Made by a program: the position numbers and the translations under genes
Shown here: in pieces, positions 17,894 through 25,179 of the stretch
How the letters are laid out: each line of letters begins with the position of its first letter
How positions within the stretch are numbered: the stretch's first letter is position 1
Notes under the pieces: model-generated
Database searches by the model: none
What the model was told of the DNA's origin: nothing
What the model saw: only the letters and a program-made list of their open reading frames with translations
Origin: PNNG01 sp964577055
Lineage (GTDB): Bacteria; Bacteroidota; Bacteroidia; UBA7662
Length of the DNA stretch: 64,000 nucleotides
Direction of reading: 5' to 3'
Assembly (NCBI GenBank): GCA_964577055.1
Contig: CAZNWC010000002.1
Span: 244,271-308,270, forward strand

Positions 17894-18654
17894 GGTTTAA
17901 TCTTAATCAATTGAAACATATTGCCGTGTAGCACTTCCGCAAGTGAATCACCGTAGCTGCTGTGCGTAAAAAAGGATGAGTCGGCAAGTATGTGCTCATG
18001 TGGGGTATTGAAAAAATTCGCTACGTTAAATTCCAGCAAGAGATTCGCTCTTCTCGCCCCTCCCTGTACATTGAGGCCATTGATTACATAAGGAACGATT
18101 AAATCATCTCTGCCAATGTGATAAGAGTAAAAGCCTACCTCTGTTGCCGATTTGCGGTACCTTCCTTCAAGCTTTAGAAAAATGTAGCCTGCATTCCAGC
18201 TCCAGTGCATTTGCCCGCCACGCATCAAACTTAGTGGATGATTATTGGACCATTGGGCTGGATCACTGTGGTTGATGGCCGAATCTAAGCCTAATGCAAA
18301 CCTCAACGCTTGATAATTTCCTTCAGGTAGTTCTCCCAAAAACACGGTATCTATTGGTTTTGATTGCGCAACAAATAAATGCGGCACTTCCACATTGTGC
18401 CAGCTACCATCCTGCTTCTGCAATTGAAAACCAGAGAGGTAATACGACAGGTTGGAAACACCAACGGTATTTCGGTTGGTTGGATATTCAACCGAACCAT
18501 AGTTAATACTTTGACCATCAAAGGTATGGTGCATGATAAGGTAGAGTCCTTTTTCCTCAGGAATTAGGTCTGGTGCAGGGGGATCGATGGTCTTTTCCTC
18601 ACACGCGGTCAACATTATCAGCGCAACCATTAAAACTTTGTGAATCGGTTTCAT
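17890..18654 (-). CDS. MbnP-family lipoprotein (putative copper-binding partner of di-heme enzymes)
   Basis: 254-residue lipoprotein (lipobox LTAC, Cys18). The body matches the MbnP family: an N-terminal beta region with LYLIMHHTFDGQ, then SNLSYYLSG and the hallmark HWSWNAGYIFLKLEG (about 150-164). In methanotroph operons MbnP binds copper after the di-heme enzyme MbnH converts a tryptophan to kynurenine. Trp151 and Trp153 in this motif are candidates here, by inference only. Start is the ATG at 18654, which gives a clean lipoprotein signal; the longer frame from 18705 would run into the upstream aldehyde dehydrogenase gene. A near-consensus TATTTTAG lies 4 nt before the start. Confidence 0.82.
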   Translation of the reverse strand: MKPIHKVLMVALIMLTACEEKTIDPPAPDLIPEEKGLYLIMHHTFDGQSINYGSVEYPTNRNTVGVSNLSYYLSGFQLQKQDGSWHNVEVPHLFVAQSKPIDTVFLGELPEGNYQALRFALGLDSAINHSDPAQWSNNHPLSLMRGGQMHWSWNAGYIFLKLEGRYRKSATEVGFYSYHIGRDDLIVPYVINGLNVQGGARRANLLLEFNVANFFNTPHEHILADSSFFTHSSYGDSLAEVLHGNMFQLIKIKP

Positions 18655-18671
18655 ACTCCTAAAATAGCGAA

Positions 18672-20039
18672 TTATTCCTTCTCCCAAAACGTTTTGAGCT
18701 GACAAAAAGCTACCAAACCTTCCGTGGATAGCTCACGGCCAAAACCAGAAGCCTTTGTCCCACCAAACGGCAAAGCAGGATGAGATTTCATCATTCCATT
18801 TACGTAAACACTTCCGGCGTTTAATTCGTTTTTGCAAAATGCAATTAATTCAGCATCAGCGGTAAATACCGAACTTCCCAGCCCAAAGCGCGTGCTATTT
18901 GCCAGATATATGGCCTCTTCCTGCTCGGCGAAGGTCAATATCGCTGCAACCGGACCAAACAATTCCTCTTTGGCTGCCGTCATTTGGGAAGTTACGTCGT
19001 CCAAAAGCGTAGCTGGATAAAATGCCGGGGCTGTTGATGAGTAAGATCCCCCAACGACCAAGCTCGCACCCTCTTGCAAGGTTCGTTCGACTTGCTCGTG
19101 TAATTCTATCGCAAATTCAGGTTTTGCCAAAGGTGCCATTCCGGTATGCGGTAGCAACGGATCACCCCCATCCAACGCCTTCATCTGCTTTTGTAACAAG
19201 TCCATAAAAGTTGATTTCACCTTTCTGTGCACGATGAATCGCTTGGCGGCAATACAACTTTGTCCAGCATTTTGAAAACGCGAAATACATGCAACCCTGG
19301 CAGCAAGTTCCAAATCAGCATCTTCGAACACAATCAAGGGGTCTGATCCTCCTAATTCAAGCACCAAAGGTTTTAAAGCAGCTGCCGCCAAGCCAGCTAC
19401 GTGACGACCTACTGCCTCACTTCCTGTGAGGCTCACAGCAGCCACTGCAGGATGCGTGACAAGTTTGTCCATTTGAGGACCTGCTAAAATGATACTCCGC
19501 ATCACCTTTGCAGGAAAGCTATGTGCGAATAAATTCTCAATAAAAATGCTACATCCCGTTACATTGCTCGCATGCTTTAACAGTACGGTATTACCAGCCA
19601 GTATTGCAGGCACCAAAAAACGAAATGCTTGCCAGAAAGGAAAATTCCAGGGCATAATGCCTAAAACCACACCCATTGGCTCATAAAAAACACCACTTCG
19701 CCCTGCATCACTTTTTATCGTTCTCCCTTGCAGAACGGAAAGTCCTGCAGCTTGGTAATAAGAACACAATGAGATACACTTGTCTATCTCTGCCAAAGCC
19801 TCCCTGTGTAGTTTGCCCATTTCGGCTACCATCAATTTTGCTGCTTCATCGCGGTGCCGTTGCAATTGTGCTTCCAATGCCGATAAGCAAAAAAGACGCT
19901 CCGCATGGGAACGTCTTTTCCAAGAAGCACCAGCTTCTAATGATGATGTTAATATGCTTTCTAATTCAGCATCCGATTGAGTGACATACTTGTTTATCAA
20001 TAAGCCATTGTATGGATTCACTGAATGTAAAAAGGTCAT
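18672..20039 (-). CDS. NAD(P)-dependent aldehyde dehydrogenase (succinate-semialdehyde type)
   Basis: 455-residue cytoplasmic ALDH-superfamily enzyme that oxidises an aldehyde to an acid. Catalytic Cys262 is in FQNAGQSC, general base Glu228 in LELGGSDP, the cofactor segment is MPWNFPFWQ with Lys155, and SLTGSEAVG is the nucleotide loop. The short length and motif set resemble succinate-semialdehyde dehydrogenases of the GabD/Sad type, but the substrate cannot be fixed. It overlaps the upstream unknown gene by 4 nt and precedes the MbnP-like gene by 17 nt, so it sits in that operon; a functional tie to copper handling is not evident. Confidence 0.92.
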   Translation of the reverse strand: MTFLHSVNPYNGLLINKYVTQSDAELESILTSSLEAGASWKRRSHAERLFCLSALEAQLQRHRDEAAKLMVAEMGKLHREALAEIDKCISLCSYYQAAGLSVLQGRTIKSDAGRSGVFYEPMGVVLGIMPWNFPFWQAFRFLVPAILAGNTVLLKHASNVTGCSIFIENLFAHSFPAKVMRSIILAGPQMDKLVTHPAVAAVSLTGSEAVGRHVAGLAAAALKPLVLELGGSDPLIVFEDADLELAARVACISRFQNAGQSCIAAKRFIVHRKVKSTFMDLLQKQMKALDGGDPLLPHTGMAPLAKPEFAIELHEQVERTLQEGASLVVGGSYSSTAPAFYPATLLDDVTSQMTAAKEELFGPVAAILTFAEQEEAIYLANSTRFGLGSSVFTADAELIAFCKNELNAGSVYVNGMMKSHPALPFGGTKASGFGRELSTEGLVAFCQLKTFWEKE

Positions 20040-20479
20040 ATCAAATATTCTGTGGGTTGCTCAGCTGACCAAAGTGTCCGAATATCATCGCGGGTAATCA
20101 AGATGATGCGAAAAGGATTTGGCAAATAAGTAATCCTCGCATCCATGGGCTTTCCCTTGGCATCTTGTAAAATGGTTTCAACCAAAATTCCTGCGTCCGG
20201 ACCTACATCAAATCCTGCTTCATCGAGCTCGCTTGGAAAATACTCTTTGGCCAAATAAGCAGTAGGCAGCAGGACTTCTACATCCGGACAAATTTTTTCG
20301 TGGATATATTCTAAGACACTTTCCAAAGCATCGCCATAGCGATCGTTGAAAGTATCTTCAAATTCGTGGATCTCATCTTCTAGTTCATCATAGGCCTCAT
20401 CCGAAAAATCAAGTTCATTCAACTCATTTCGCATTTCAATAAGGTCAACCAAGTCGGTGTTCAAACGTTTCCAATTCAT
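20036..20479 (-). CDS. Acidic protein of unknown function, first gene of the MbnP/di-heme operon
   Basis: Not recognised. 147 residues, no signal peptide or membrane segment, so cytoplasmic. Residues 5-60 are very rich in Asp/Glu and likely helical or coiled coil (LNTDLVDLIEMRNELNELDF and following). The C-terminal half, with LPTAYLAKEYFP and ARITYLPNPFRIILIT, looks like a compact alpha/beta fold. Its stop overlaps the ALDH start by 4 nt. A perfect -7 box (TAACTTTG) ends 4 nt before the ATG, marking it as the first gene of the five-gene unit. Confidence 0.75.
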   Translation of the reverse strand: MNWKRLNTDLVDLIEMRNELNELDFSDEAYDELEDEIHEFEDTFNDRYGDALESVLEYIHEKICPDVEVLLPTAYLAKEYFPSELDEAGFDVGPDAGILVETILQDAKGKPMDARITYLPNPFRIILITRDDIRTLWSAEQPTEYLI

Positions 20480-20483
20480 AGAA

Positions 20484-20491
20484 CAAAGTTA
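20484..20491 (-). promoter_or_regulatory. -7 box of the MbnP/di-heme operon
   Basis: Minus-strand TAACTTTG fits TAnnTTTG and ends 4 nt before the ATG at 20479. This implies a leaderless or nearly leaderless mRNA. No good -33 TTG at the ideal distance. Confidence 0.55.
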
Positions 20492-20550
20492 GCCTTCTTC
20501 CTGAACCAATAAAGCCTCATTTGTATTTAATCTTTCGACTTTTGAATGCT

Positions 20551-20558
20551 TACCTTTG
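20551..20558 (+). promoter_or_regulatory. -7 box of rnpB
   Basis: TACCTTTG matches TAnnTTTG and ends 3 nt before the predicted 5' end of RNase P RNA, the right distance for transcription to begin at the P1 helix. Confidence 0.65.
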
Positions 20559-20561
20559 CAA

Positions 20562-20880
20562 GGCAGTTGGTCTTGTCGCTCCGCTTGGCGGGGAGGAAAG
20601 TCCGGGCAACAAAGAGCACCAGGCTTCGGAAATCGGAGGTTGGGGTAACCTAACAGATAGTGCCACAGAAAATTACCGCCTCAGATGTTGAGGTAAGGGT
20701 GAAAACGTGCGGTAAGAGCGCACGACGCTTGTTGGTGACAGCATGCGGGGGTAAACCTTCTGGGTTGAAAGACCATGTATACCGGGGTTAAGCGCTGCTC
20801 GCGTGTTTCCGGGGGGTAGGTCGCTTAGATAAATGACAAGATGGCACTTGTGTCAACAGAACCCGGCTTATAAGACTGCC
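20562..20880 (+). ncRNA. rnpB: RNase P RNA, bacterial class A
   Basis: Catalytic RNA of RNase P, which trims tRNA 5' leaders. Conserved elements are readable in order: GAGGAAAGTCCGGGC near the 5' end, GTAAGAGCGCAC in the middle, and ACAGAACCCGGCTTA near the 3' end, which form the P4 core. The 5' GGCAGT pairs with the 3' ACTGCC to close P1 and sets both ends. A promoter box precedes it and a terminator follows directly. End positions could shift by a few nucleotides. Confidence 0.95.
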
Positions 20881-20910
20881 AAGGAGGCCCCAATGGGGTC
20901 TTCTTTGTTT
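20881..20910 (+). terminator. Terminator of rnpB
   Basis: An 11-bp stem with G-T pairs (20881-20891 with 20895-20905), three-base loop and T-rich tail, immediately after the P1 helix of RNase P RNA. Confidence 0.75.
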
Positions 20911-20960
20911 AAGAGGTGCGAGCAATATGAACTTGCACTAAATTAGCAGAAATTAGACAC

Positions 20961-22364
20961 ATGGCCCGTATACTAATCATCGACGATGAACGGAGTGTTC
21001 GATCGAGCTTACGAGAAACACTCGAATTTGAAGATTACGAAGTGGAGGAAGCAGTTGATGGCATGGAAGGATTGGAAAAAATCCAGAACGGCAACTATGA
21101 CCTGATATTTTGCGATATCAAAATGCCTCGTATGGATGGGATGGAATTGTTGGCGCAAGTGCAAAAAAACCATCCCGAACTACCTGTTTTGATGATCTCA
21201 GGGCATGGAACCATTGAAAATGCCATTGAAGCGACCAAGCTGGGAGCCTTTGATTTCATTTCAAAACCACCAGACCTCAACAGACTGCTGATTACCGTCA
21301 GGAATGCCCTTGAAAAGAAGCACCTTGTAGTCGAAACCAAAGTGCTCAAGCAGCGCGTGTACAAAACCCAGGATATCATTGGGGACTCACCCGCCATCTT
21401 GAAAATCAAAGAAACCATCGACCGCGTTGCCCCCACGGATGCACGTATCTTGATTACAGGAGAAAATGGTACAGGCAAAGAGTTGGTAGCCCGCTGGATC
21501 CATGAAAAAAGCAATCGTAGCAAAGGCCCTTTGATTGAGGTCAATTGTGCCGCAATTCCGCAAGAACTCATAGAAAGTGAGCTGTTTGGCCATGAAAAAG
21601 GTGCCTTTACCTCTGCCGTAAAGCAGCGGATAGGAAAATTTGAACAAGCACAAGGCGGCACCTTGTTCCTGGATGAAATCGGCGATATGCCTTTGGCTGC
21701 TCAGGCCAAAGTGCTCAGGGCTTTACAAGAAAATAAAATCACAAGGGTAGGTGGTGAAAAGGACATTGCTGTAGATGTGCGTATCGTAGCGGCCACCAAC
21801 AAGGATTTGGTAAAGGAAATTGATCAAAACCGATTTAGGCTCGACTTGTACCACCGTTTGAGTGTAATTATGATCCACGTTCCCTCATTGAACGCCAGAA
21901 AAGAAGACATCCCAGCTTTGGCAGGTCAATTTTTGCAAAGCATTTGCGCAGAGTACAATGTGCCCGAAAAACGTTTTTCAGATAGTGCCTTAGACCAGTT
22001 AAAAGAATACAACTGGACTGGAAATATCAGGGAATTGCGCAATGTAGTTGAACGATTGGTCATTTTAGGCGGTCAAATCATCAGCGAACAGGACGTACGT
22101 TCGTACACTTCACCATTGGGCTTAGCCGGCGTAGGAACCAACGTAGCTGTCGAAACTGGTGTTCAAAATGAGCTCGACCCAGCCTTGCACTCTGATTTTC
22201 AAACATTCAAAGACTTGGCTGAAAAAGTGTTTATTGAGCAAAAATTGAGAGAAAATAATTGGAATGTTGCCAAAACCGCCGAGCTCATTGGCATTCAAAG
22301 GAGCCACTTGTACAACAAGATGGACAAGTTCCAATTGAAACAAAAACGTGAAGACTTAAACTAA
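20961..22364 (+). CDS. Sigma-54-type response regulator (NtrC family)
   Basis: 467-residue transcription activator. Receiver domain at 1-120 with phospho-acceptor Asp52; AAA+ domain at about 140-380 with Walker A GENGTGKE (167-174) and Walker B LFLDEIGD (235-242); Fis-type helix-turn-helix at the C-terminus (NWNVAKTAELIGIQRSHLYN). The sigma-54 contact loop, normally GAFTGA, is GAFTSA (214-219). No cognate kinase is adjacent. A perfect hairpin terminator follows. Targets unknown. A weak -7-like TAAATTAG lies 14 nt upstream of the ATG. Confidence 0.93.
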   Translation: MARILIIDDERSVRSSLRETLEFEDYEVEEAVDGMEGLEKIQNGNYDLIFCDIKMPRMDGMELLAQVQKNHPELPVLMISGHGTIENAIEATKLGAFDFISKPPDLNRLLITVRNALEKKHLVVETKVLKQRVYKTQDIIGDSPAILKIKETIDRVAPTDARILITGENGTGKELVARWIHEKSNRSKGPLIEVNCAAIPQELIESELFGHEKGAFTSAVKQRIGKFEQAQGGTLFLDEIGDMPLAAQAKVLRALQENKITRVGGEKDIAVDVRIVAATNKDLVKEIDQNRFRLDLYHRLSVIMIHVPSLNARKEDIPALAGQFLQSICAEYNVPEKRFSDSALDQLKEYNWTGNIRELRNVVERLVILGGQIISEQDVRSYTSPLGLAGVGTNVAVETGVQNELDPALHSDFQTFKDLAEKVFIEQKLRENNWNVAKTAELIGIQRSHLYNKMDKFQLKQKREDLN

Positions 22365-22394
22365 AAAGAAAGGGGCAATCGCCCCTTTCTTTTT
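22363..22394. terminator. Bidirectional terminator between the NtrC-type gene and T9SS cargo gene A
   Basis: Perfect 14-bp stem (22363-22376 with 22381-22394) with AATC loop; A-rich on one side and T-rich on the other, so it works for both converging genes. It contains the last base of one stop codon and part of the other. Confidence 0.9.
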
Positions 22395-22980
22395 ATCTAA
22401 TTATTTTCAGCGTGCCCTTGTATTCGGTTTCTACTGCCTGATCGTACACAAATAAGTGGTAGAAGTAGTTCCCTGCTGTCAAACCCTCTCCTCCCCAATC
22501 GTTCTTGTAATCCAACGATTCGTACAATTGTTGGCCCCAACGGTTGAAGATGAACAAACGGGCACCTGGATAGTATTCCAGATTGCGGATGACAAATTTA
22601 TCGTTCGCACCGTCGCCATTTGGGGTAAATACGTTCGGGATCTCCACTTCGCGGCCCGGAACCTCATAATCAATGGGATTCGAATAGGACGCAAATGGGG
22701 CAACTGGGTTGCGCGTTACAACACGCAAACGGTATTGCCCTTTGGGCAATGGCTTTTCATGCTCATAACTTGTGTCGGTTGTGGGACCATACACATCTTT
22801 CCATCCCTCGGCTACTTTGTTGCCATCGAATTGCTGCACCACGTATTCCGGCGTTGACCAGCCGTTGTAAGGTGTCCATTCAATTTTCACCGTCTTATCA
22901 TCCGGCACCGATACCGGCTCGTTTTTCAACTGAATCGACTGAACCGTATTGGATCGGGCATTTTCCTTGCCGTTGATCAA
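22393..22980 (-). repeat. 588-bp perfect repeat, copy A (3' end of cargo gene A)
   Basis: Base-for-base identical to 24592-25179 by line-by-line comparison. Identity starts exactly at the stop codon; the first mismatch at the other end is at 22981 (T) versus 25180 (A). Confidence 0.95.
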
Positions 22981-24486
22981 TACCAAATTGATGTTGAAAC
23001 GGATTGGCGAGTCTTTCGGGAAAACAGGACTGTACACATCGCGATGCAAGCGAGCGGTCACATCCAAATCCTGATAAATTCGCTTTTCAAGTGAAAAAAT
23101 ATTCTCCCCAGGAAGTGCCCGGTATAAATTGTATGCAAGGAACCAGCTCGTATTGAGCGTATCGGGTTCATCCCATTGGTAAATCAAAGCATTGGGGTTG
23201 ATGGTATCGACCGATACGTTGGTAACCGTCATAGGTGCCTTGTATTCGGGACATCCACGCACTTCAACCACCATGGTATCGAACTGGAACATGAATTTTT
23301 CGCACTGATTTCCTATGGTATTTCCATCGGTTCCCATGCGCGAAACCAGGTAATAATATCCATTCTCATCTAATGGACGGGTAATAATTAAATCAATATC
23401 GGTTGTGCGATTCAAGTTATCGCAATTGACGGGTGTGGCTGACCGCAGTTGTACCAATTGTCCGTTGGGATCGTACAAACGGAATTCTGATGCATCGGCC
23501 GCAATGGTGTTGCATTGCACCCTCGAGACAAGTGGCACACGCATTAATGTATCATTCCAAGTGCCGCAAGCCACCGATACGGTATCAAACTTAAAGCCCG
23601 GCTGCACATTGTCGCAATACCGCCCTACACCTAAGATCACCTGCACGTCAATTTTCACGTAGCCAATCAACACGCCTGCCCTGTATTCATCAACGCGGAG
23701 TACAAAAACGGCTGTTTGAGGAACCGTGCTGAAAAAGCTGAGGTTTCCATTATTCGGATTGATATTGATGACATTGTTCACAACATTCGCCGGAACACTG
23801 CTTGACAGACCTGCTTGATAAGCCATAGGCGTATTAAAAGCAGATTGTGCGGGTACGAGGCTATAAGCCACAGAATCGCCGTCGGCTTCCGTTACATCGA
23901 ACACCACGGTCACGGGTTCAGATACACAATAGGCTGGCACTTCAAAGGAAGCAAATCGCGCAGAATTATTTCCTGGACTAACATTATTGTTCACGTAAGA
24001 ATCAATGAAAAAATTGCCTACGCCTGCAAGTGAGTTGTTTGGATTTCTAGCATTCCAACCGTTATTAGCGGTAGCGCCTGCGGTTAATGTCCATTCATTA
24101 CAAGCAGGTGTAGAGGATGTGGGAAAGGTAACCGTACCTTCCCATTGAAATTGCAAAATACCGTAACGGGTACCACCATTGCATCTGCTCGGGTCATCCA
24201 CACAAGGAGTGGGAACTTCAACACCTGTACCAGGGAGTGGTGCACATGAAATAGCAACTGGCGCACTGCCACAGTTATTTCTGTACCAAACGTTTACATT
24301 TCCCAAAGGATTAAATGGTTGAATATTGGCACCACCACAATCGCGGTACATGGTCAATGTGATAATGTACTGATTTGGAGCAATATTACGATAAGTGATA
24401 TTGCCTCCAGCCAAGTGGGAGGCTTGGGTATGATTGGACGAGAAAAAAATAAGAATTGCAAATAAGAGCGTCAGTATTTTTTTCAT
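22393..24486 (-). CDS. T9SS type B cargo protein A (gliding-associated CHU_C domain)
   Basis: Large secreted surface protein (697 residues from the ATG at 24486). A signal peptide (MKKILTLLFAILIFF to about residue 22) is followed by ASHLAGGNITY and YIITLTMYRDC, a beta-sandwich start common in Bacteroidota adhesin-like proteins. Beta-rich, fibronectin-like domains follow, ending in the CHU_C sorting domain: VFTPNGDGANDKF, FNRWGQQLYE and GNYFYHLFVYD. This type B domain routes export through T9SS. It is a close paralogue of the next gene; the last ~300 residues are identical. Alternative starts are ATG 24492 or TTG 24507. Ligand unknown. Confidence 0.9.
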   Translation of the reverse strand: MKKILTLLFAILIFFSSNHTQASHLAGGNITYRNIAPNQYIITLTMYRDCGGANIQPFNPLGNVNVWYRNNCGSAPVAISCAPLPGTGVEVPTPCVDDPSRCNGGTRYGILQFQWEGTVTFPTSSTPACNEWTLTAGATANNGWNARNPNNSLAGVGNFFIDSYVNNNVSPGNNSARFASFEVPAYCVSEPVTVVFDVTEADGDSVAYSLVPAQSAFNTPMAYQAGLSSSVPANVVNNVININPNNGNLSFFSTVPQTAVFVLRVDEYRAGVLIGYVKIDVQVILGVGRYCDNVQPGFKFDTVSVACGTWNDTLMRVPLVSRVQCNTIAADASEFRLYDPNGQLVQLRSATPVNCDNLNRTTDIDLIITRPLDENGYYYLVSRMGTDGNTIGNQCEKFMFQFDTMVVEVRGCPEYKAPMTVTNVSVDTINPNALIYQWDEPDTLNTSWFLAYNLYRALPGENIFSLEKRIYQDLDVTARLHRDVYSPVFPKDSPIRFNINLVLINGKENARSNTVQSIQLKNEPVSVPDDKTVKIEWTPYNGWSTPEYVVQQFDGNKVAEGWKDVYGPTTDTSYEHEKPLPKGQYRLRVVTRNPVAPFASYSNPIDYEVPGREVEIPNVFTPNGDGANDKFVIRNLEYYPGARLFIFNRWGQQLYESLDYKNDWGGEGLTAGNYFYHLFVYDQAVETEYKGTLKIIR

Positions 24487-24550
24487 AAGCATGCGATTTG
24501 CACGCAATTTATGACCGACTTTATTAAAACCCTATTAATTGTACAGACAA

Positions 24551-24576
24551 TAAAAGCCACCCGGAGGTGGCTTTTA
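24551..24576 (-). terminator. Terminator of cargo gene B
   Basis: Perfect 11-bp stem (24551-24561 with 24566-24576) with a 4-nt loop and flanking A/T runs, directly after the stop codon of cargo gene B. Its sequence is unrelated to the terminator after gene A. Confidence 0.85.
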
Positions 24577-24591
24577 CTATAAGTTTGGGTG

Positions 24592-25179
24592 TTATCTAAT
24601 TATTTTCAGCGTGCCCTTGTATTCGGTTTCTACTGCCTGATCGTACACAAATAAGTGGTAGAAGTAGTTCCCTGCTGTCAAACCCTCTCCTCCCCAATCG
24701 TTCTTGTAATCCAACGATTCGTACAATTGTTGGCCCCAACGGTTGAAGATGAACAAACGGGCACCTGGATAGTATTCCAGATTGCGGATGACAAATTTAT
24801 CGTTCGCACCGTCGCCATTTGGGGTAAATACGTTCGGGATCTCCACTTCGCGGCCCGGAACCTCATAATCAATGGGATTCGAATAGGACGCAAATGGGGC
24901 AACTGGGTTGCGCGTTACAACACGCAAACGGTATTGCCCTTTGGGCAATGGCTTTTCATGCTCATAACTTGTGTCGGTTGTGGGACCATACACATCTTTC
25001 CATCCCTCGGCTACTTTGTTGCCATCGAATTGCTGCACCACGTATTCCGGCGTTGACCAGCCGTTGTAAGGTGTCCATTCAATTTTCACCGTCTTATCAT
25101 CCGGCACCGATACCGGCTCGTTTTTCAACTGAATCGACTGAACCGTATTGGATCGGGCATTTTCCTTGCCGTTGATCAA
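24592..25179 (-). repeat. 588-bp perfect repeat, copy B (3' end of cargo gene B)
   Basis: Partner of the repeat at 22393-22980, in direct orientation 2199 bp away. Encodes the C-terminal domains of the cargo protein. Confidence 0.95.

Noticed and set aside
17890..18705. MbnP frame extended to 18705
   Set aside because: Extension overlaps the ALDH gene and spoils the lipoprotein signal; ATG at 18654 fits better.
22456..22857. 133-residue frame on the plus strand, repeated at 24655-25056
   Set aside because: Shadow of the T9SS cargo genes; it appears twice only because the underlying DNA is identical.
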